Assembly: GCA_035578905.1 (NCBI GenBank)
Contig: JAQJVL010002590.1
Location: 26,521-90,520, forward strand
DNA length: 64,000 nucleotides
Origin: Stictocephala bisonia
Taxonomy: Eukaryota; Arthropoda; Insecta; Hemiptera; Membracidae
Direction: 5' to 3'
Shown: piece after piece, positions 59,150 through 64,000 of the stretch
How positions within the stretch are numbered: position 1 is the stretch's first letter
Layout: each line of letters opens with the position of its first letter
Made by a program: the position numbers and the translations under genes
The notes under the pieces: model-generated
What the model saw: only the letters and a program-made list of their open reading frames with translations
Told to the model about the DNA's origin: nothing
Database searches by the model: none

Positions 59150-59422
59150 GTAATTACTACAAACAGTAGCTTGGCCATAACAGGCAAATGATTACTACAA
59201 ACAGTAGCTTGGCCATAACAGGCAAATAATTACTACAAACAGTAGCTTGGCCATAACAGGCAAATAATTACTACAAACAGTAGCTTGGCCATAACAGGCA
59301 AATAATTACTACAAACAGTAGCTTGGCCATACCGGGCAAATAATTACTACAAACAGTAGCTTGGCCATAACAGGCAAATAATTACTACAAACAGTAGCTT
59401 GGCCATAACAGGCAAATAATTA
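59150..59422 (+). repeat. Tandem repeat, seven units of 38 bases
   Basis: Unit ATTACTACAAACAGTAGCTT + GGCCATAACAGGCAAATA, almost perfect. One unit reads CATACCGGG. Units adjoin with no variable spacers, so it is a minisatellite and not a CRISPR array. Confidence 0.95.
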
Positions 59423-59980
59423 TTTAAATCAAAGAATTCAACAGTTCCTAATTTGAACTATTTTATAGTTATAATACTTTGTTGAACTATTTCTGATAGC
59501 CCTCCATTGTGTCTAGGGAGAGGGGTACATTTAGCCAGCACAACACACATGCATGTATGGCTTTATTGACCATTTACTAAAACGTATGTACACTTTATTG
59601 TTGTTTCCAAGTTCAAAATGAATCTGTTTTATACAGTGTATAGTACATAATAAATTGTTAGTTTAATTAGATTAATGATGGCCTGTTTTTACTGATCTAC
59701 TAGAAAATAAAATGCTCACAAGAATTTAGAGAGAGATGCAAGAGATGTTACAATAAAAGGATTACATGATCATCTTGAACTGGACGGATTTGGTGCAATC
59801 TTGAAACAAAAAACTGATTAACAAACTATCAAAGTAAAAAACAAAACTTACAATTAAGTTCTTAAAATAAGCTGTGATATTTACTACTTGATTTAGGCCT
59901 ATTACTTGACAACATAATAAATAGTCTACAAGTAGCCTATTGTAAATAAAACCCAAATATACATATTATAAATAATAAGT
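59423..59980. other. AT-rich sequence, no gene seen
   Basis: Short open frames only. Borders element E2 on its right. Confidence 0.5.
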
Positions 59981-60189
59981 CGAAGACCTCAGGGAAAAAA
60001 GGGGTAAGTCCAAATTTTGGTGTTTCCCAGGTAACAATGAAATACAATTTACAATACTTGATATTTTAACGTGGTTAGTTCGAATGGGGAAGAAAGAGGT
60101 TAGTATGGCAGTAATATGCATTTGAAAATATGAGGCTCAGGGGAAAAAGGAGGTAAGTCAGCTGTGCCATAGGGAAGAAAGAGGCAAGT
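59981..60189. promoter_or_regulatory. E2 left TIR and subterminal motif array
   Basis: Copies at 59992-60010 (in the TIR), 60086-60104, 60136-60159 (which also repeats the CTCAGGGGAA lead-in) and 60171-60189. All lie upstream of the ATG at 60366, so they may act both in transposase binding and at the promoter (inference). Confidence 0.6.
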
Positions 60190-60365
60190 TTGCTTGTTGT
60201 TATTGCATCACCTGACTGAACATCAGTTGCAGTTTGTCTGTCAACAAGGCTTGACCTAACCTCATTTCGTGCTAGATATCGAGCTTGTTGGAAAGTTTTT
60301 AAGTGTTTTGATTGTTACATCTGTGTTGTTTATTACATCTGGTTATTGTTTTAAATACGTGCAAA

Positions 60366-62347
60366 ATGTCTGAGGATGATGATGGTGGCCAGTGTTTTAG
60401 TTTGCCGAAAAAACGGAAAGGTTTAGGTCGGGTTCGTGATGCCAGCAAGAAACTCAGGGCTCAGTCACATGAGGTAGGAGATGACTGTTCTTATTCAAAT
60501 AAATGTTTTGAGCGCATCTCTCAGATGAAAGAAATATTTTAATTAAACAATTTAACAAGCTAGGGGAGTGGAAAAAACAAACCGATCATATGGCTGGACT
60601 CATTAGTATTAAACTGATTAAAACAAGAAAACCTGAGGAGGAAGCAAATTTAAGGAAAACAATGTTTGGTTATAAGATAAGACTTATTCGTAATGAAAAG
60701 CCAGCTGATATTGACGTTTGTCAAAAAGCCTTTCGATCCATGCATGGTATAGCCAAAAAGAGACTAGAGAACATCCAGAAGGGCTTGACATGTACTGGTA
60801 TGGCACCACACGACATGAGAGGTAAGCACCACAACCGACCACATAAACTATTAGAAGAAACTAAACTCTGTGTAGAAAACCATATTCGCTCCTTTCAGGG
60901 CCGTCTGTGTCATTATAGCCTTGAAAAGTCCAAGAAAACTTACCTTCCTGAGGACCTCAATGTTCCAAAAATGCATCAACTTTATAAAGAGGCTTACCCG
61001 TTGAATCCCATTTCACTTGAATCGTACAGACAAATTCTGAATAAAAAGTTCAACATTTCTTTCGGCTACCCGAGAAGCGATACTTGTGGTTTATGTGACG
61101 AGTTCACAGCTAAGTTGAAATCTTTAAACATTGAAAAGATAAATTGCTCCATTGTTAATGAACAACAATTCAATGACATTGAAAACAAAATTAAAAAATT
61201 AGAAACAGATCACAAGGTACATAAAATGAAAGCAAATACATTTTACGAAAGGAAAAGAAAATGAAATTTGAGAAGTAGAAAAAACGATGAATTTGAAAGT
61301 TTGACTATGGACTTTCAGAAGAACTTACCAACCCCTAACATAACGACAAACGTTGTTTATTATAAGAGACAACTGAGACAACTGTCCATGTATTCCTTTA
61401 ACATCCATAGGCTTTCAGACAATGATGTGTACATTTATGCTTACCCAGAAATATCGGGGCATAAAGGATGTAATGAGGTAGTGTCCTTTCTTGACCATTA
61501 CATTACCAATGTGCTGAGCCCTAATGTTACACAATTGGAAATATTTTGCGACTCCTGCGGAGGGCAAAATAAAAATTATACATTGATTAGGTACTGTCAC
61601 TATTTGGTATGTTATCTGAAAAGACTGAAATCACTGAAACTAACATTTCCTATCGTAGGTCACTCCTATATGGAATGTGATAAAGATGTTGGGTTGGTGA
61701 ATACTAAGCTCCGAACAGAAATTCCAAATGATTGGCTGACAGTTTTCAAAGAATCTCGTACAAAGCCTGCACCTTTCAACGTGGTCAATGTTGAGACAGA
61801 TATGATCAGAGACTGGACAAACTTTTTAAAACCATTTTATTTGGACAAATGTGCATTTGCCACTTGACCGATAAGGGAACTTCGAGTTGAGCAAGATCAT
61901 AGACGACTTGTGTACCACAGAGATACCTTCAATGGTTCATGGTTTAGCTCTGTAGTTATTCCATCAATGGAAAACCAAAAGAAAACAAGAAAAAGGAGAG
62001 TTGAAAATGAAAACCAATCTAATTTAACCATGGGTCCTTTACTAGAAGGTGAATTCTACTCTCCACCAACTGCATATGAAGGTAAGATTTTGTTTTATGT
62101 AAAGATGTGTGCTTGTGTGTGAGTATGATTAACTTTTTAATTGATTATTATTTTGTTGTGTTAAGAAATCTGCAATACAAACTGACAAATTTAGTTTGTT
62201 AAAGTTTCAAAAGCAAAATTCAGCTGTTTTGTTACAGATAATTTTCTGCCAATATCTAAAGAGAAGTATGCAGATCTTCAAGAGCTGGCTAAATTTTGTA
62301 GTCCGGAGGCGCAGACCTTCTACAAGCATCTTCCAGTGAAGCAGTGA
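60366..62347 (+). pseudogene. Transposase-like gene of E2 (DUF7869-like), three lesions from intact
   Basis: Starts MSEDDDGGQCFSLPKKRKG (acidic then basic), then DDCSYSNKCFERIS (cysteine motif). A TCTC slippage at about 60517-60522 shifts the frame into NILIKQFNKLGEW. One frame then runs to 62081, broken only by TGA at 61262 and TGA at 61865. Blocks shared with E1: HYSLEKSKKTYLPEDLNV, FGYPRSDTCGLCDEF, MDFQKNLPTPN, YYKRQLRQLSMY, FCDSCGGQNKN and VGHSYMECDKDVGLVN. An intron (62082-62237, GTAAGA...TTACAG) restores phase into the last exon, DNFLPISKEKYADLQ to FYKHLPVKQ and a stop at 62345. Proposed catalytic acids (D in MDFQ, D in CDSCGG, D in CDKD) suggest an RNase H-like fold. Where E1 has FALIE, E2 has VGLVN. 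Confidence 0.8.
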
Positions 62348-62626
62348 TGTACAGTCTGGTAAGTACAAATTGTAAATTGACGTAGAAATATTAATACAAA
62401 TTTTAATTCAAATTATACACAAAACAGTAAATAAAAATGTAGTAAACAATGTCCATTGTTTTCAGGTTAGGCCATGTCCTTAGCCAATGGGTCAGGTGGA
62501 TCGCCAGATGATTCAAAACTACTCTAGTTATTTAGTAATACACAGGAAATATTTGTTTTGTAATATTTTTCATTTAATAATATTAAATAAGATTATTAAA
62601 CTACTAACTTGTGCTGTTATTTTTCG

Positions 62627-62908
62627 CTACCCCCTTTTTCCTTTTATTATAGGTCAGTTACCTCCTATTTCCCCAAATTTGTTGGTAGTATAAGACTAAA
62701 TTATTTTTATTTTTTCAAAATAAAGGATATGTTGTATTAGTAACTCTCAAACCATGACAACAATATACAGTGTTATATTGTAAAATATATTTGTTTGGTG
62801 TAAACTATGTACTGGACATGAGTACATAACATGAGTTAAATGTTTAAAAAGGGCACACTGAAAAGTTACCGAACGTGGACTTGCCCCCTTTTTCCCCTGA
62901 GGTCTTCG
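62627..62908. promoter_or_regulatory. E2 right TIR and subterminal motif array
   Basis: Complement-strand copies: CTACCCCCTTTTTCC (62627-62641), AGTTACCTCCTATTTCCCC (62656-62674) and the terminal GACTTGCCCCCTTTTTCCCC (from 62878). Confidence 0.6.
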
Positions 62909-63711
62909 TGTTTTGGGTAACGATGATCAAAAATAACATATTGAGGATCACTTTACATTATAATAATGATAAACATTTATAAACCTTAGCACTGTTTGAA
63001 TTTTAATTTGTATTTTTTAGGTTTAATTATACCTTGAACTAAATTTTAAAACAATAATAAATTAATATAAATTGAGCAATAACATATTTATAACAATAAT
63101 AAAACCACAAACATATGTTTGTTTTTTCCTTGCTTATACAGAGCTGATTAAGACATCATACATTCGTTAAATGCACTGAAAAGCCTTAACTTTCAGTGAT
63201 ACTGCACCTCAAGCGTGTTTGACTGACAGATCCTCCACTAATCGATAACTGCCGAGATGTAAACTTAAAAATATAGTTTAATTTTTTCACCTTATATTTG
63301 TATAGTAAATATTGTTATGAAATCACTAATTTTAGGTTTACAATTACCAATCATACGCTTTCCTGCAAACATTTAAAAATATTTTGTACCTAAGCAACCA
63401 GGAATAAAATGTTAAAAAGTAATTTTCCTTCTATGTATTTTAACATGTTATTTATCCCCATTTCAGTTAAGTTATTAATTTGTTATGATAGGAAATGGGG
63501 TGTTTTATAGTTAGTTGTGAACCCCCATACCAAAACCTCACCAGTCACCACTCAGTTTTAAGACAGTTTACATTATTAAGGAAAATGTTACAGAATGCTT
63601 TGAACATCACTCTTGGAGATAGAATATATTGCCAATCATAAAAAAATAAGTTTCATGACAGTTTTGTTAGAGTGAAAGGAAACAGTGACAGTGATACAAT
63701 GCTTGGAATTG

Positions 63712-63770
<59 letters not shown>

Positions 63771-64000
63771 CATATATATATATATGTACGTGGGCTATCA
63801 CAACCAATTTCGTCCGTCGTCCCAATTAGTTAATCCACTTTCGTTTAGGAGGCTGCTACATAACAGTCTCCCTGTCGTCAATTCTAGTCATACCATTTTC
63901 GCCTTACCGAATCCAGTCCTACCAAACTCCGCCTTGGGAATCGATTGAACGTCAGTGCCCCACCCCTTGGGATAATGTTTCGATTGAACGTCAGTGCCCC
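62909..64000. other. AT-rich sequence with a (TA)n tract, no gene seen
   Basis: A (TA)n run at about 63713-63785 with CA interruptions. The open frame at 63685-63948 reads through it and is not a gene. CGATTGAACGTCAGTGCCCC at the very end repeats a segment about 40 bases upstream, perhaps the start of another tandem repeat cut off by the window. Confidence 0.5.

Larger units (their letters stand above)
59981..62908 (+). mobile_element. E2: second DNA transposon with a DUF7869-like transposase
   Basis: TIRs start CGAAGACCTCAGGG and are near-perfect for about 33 bases (59981 onward; complement ending at 62908). Inside is one plus-strand gene related to that of E1. The TIR-internal motif GGGAARAAAGRGGYAAGT is repeated four times at the left end and three times at the right. 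TIR sequence is unlike that of E1. No clear target duplication is visible. Confidence 0.85.

Noticed and set aside
59150..59422. Regular 38-base repeats resembling a CRISPR array
   Set aside because: Units are contiguous with no spacers and the window is eukaryotic.
61262..61867. Selenocysteine or programmed readthrough at the two TGA codons of E2
   Set aside because: There is also a frameshift in the gene, E1 has similar decay, and no recoding element was seen. Mutation is simpler.

Overview
The window is eukaryotic and almost certainly from an insect. It has spliced, AT-rich genes and a very high density of transposable elements (jockey/CR1-like and RNase H-bearing LINEs, Ty1/copia, Ty3/gypsy, piggyBac, Tc1/mariner, hAT-like, Helitron, a tRNA-derived SINE). 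The mix would suit a hemipteran, but that is inference from repeat style only. Most coding sequence belongs to mobile elements, most of it broken by stops and frameshifts.

Layout. 1-13,570: AT-rich flank, then a 12.6-kb foldback element with 4.35-kb inverted arms, flanked by TTAA. Its right arm was later invaded by a 2.86-kb DNA transposon (E1). 13.6-21.9 kb: composite repeats, a Tc1/IS630-like element with long inverted arms, and a small hAT-like element. 22.0-25.5 kb: a nearly full-length LINE on the minus strand, split by an inverted minisatellite. 25.8-58.7 kb: three phase-compatible exons (58,655-58,506; 46,032-45,900; 25,875-25,775, minus strand) that look like the 3' part of a host coiled-coil gene. 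Its two introns, about 12.5 and 20 kb, hold nearly all the other elements.

The 20-kb intron holds a SINE, a Tc1/mariner-like remnant, a decayed C48 peptidase + SGNH-like reading frame, a deleted piggyBac, and a nest several layers deep: an old LINE, split by a TA-flanked palindromic element, which holds a MITE, a gypsy element (itself holding a solo LTR and a LINE) and a truncated LINE. A higher-order satellite (42.0-44.9 kb) and a pogo-like MITE follow. The 12.5-kb intron holds a LINE, a decayed Helitron on the minus strand and a very young copia element.

59,981-62,908 holds a second element (E2) of the same transposon family as E1. E1 and E2 share a transposase-like protein, carry unrelated terminal inverted repeats (TIRs), and each has a short subterminal motif repeated at both ends. 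I recall related arthropod proteins being labelled DUF7869. Together they look like a poorly described family of cut-and-paste DNA transposons, and they are the main discovery lead here.
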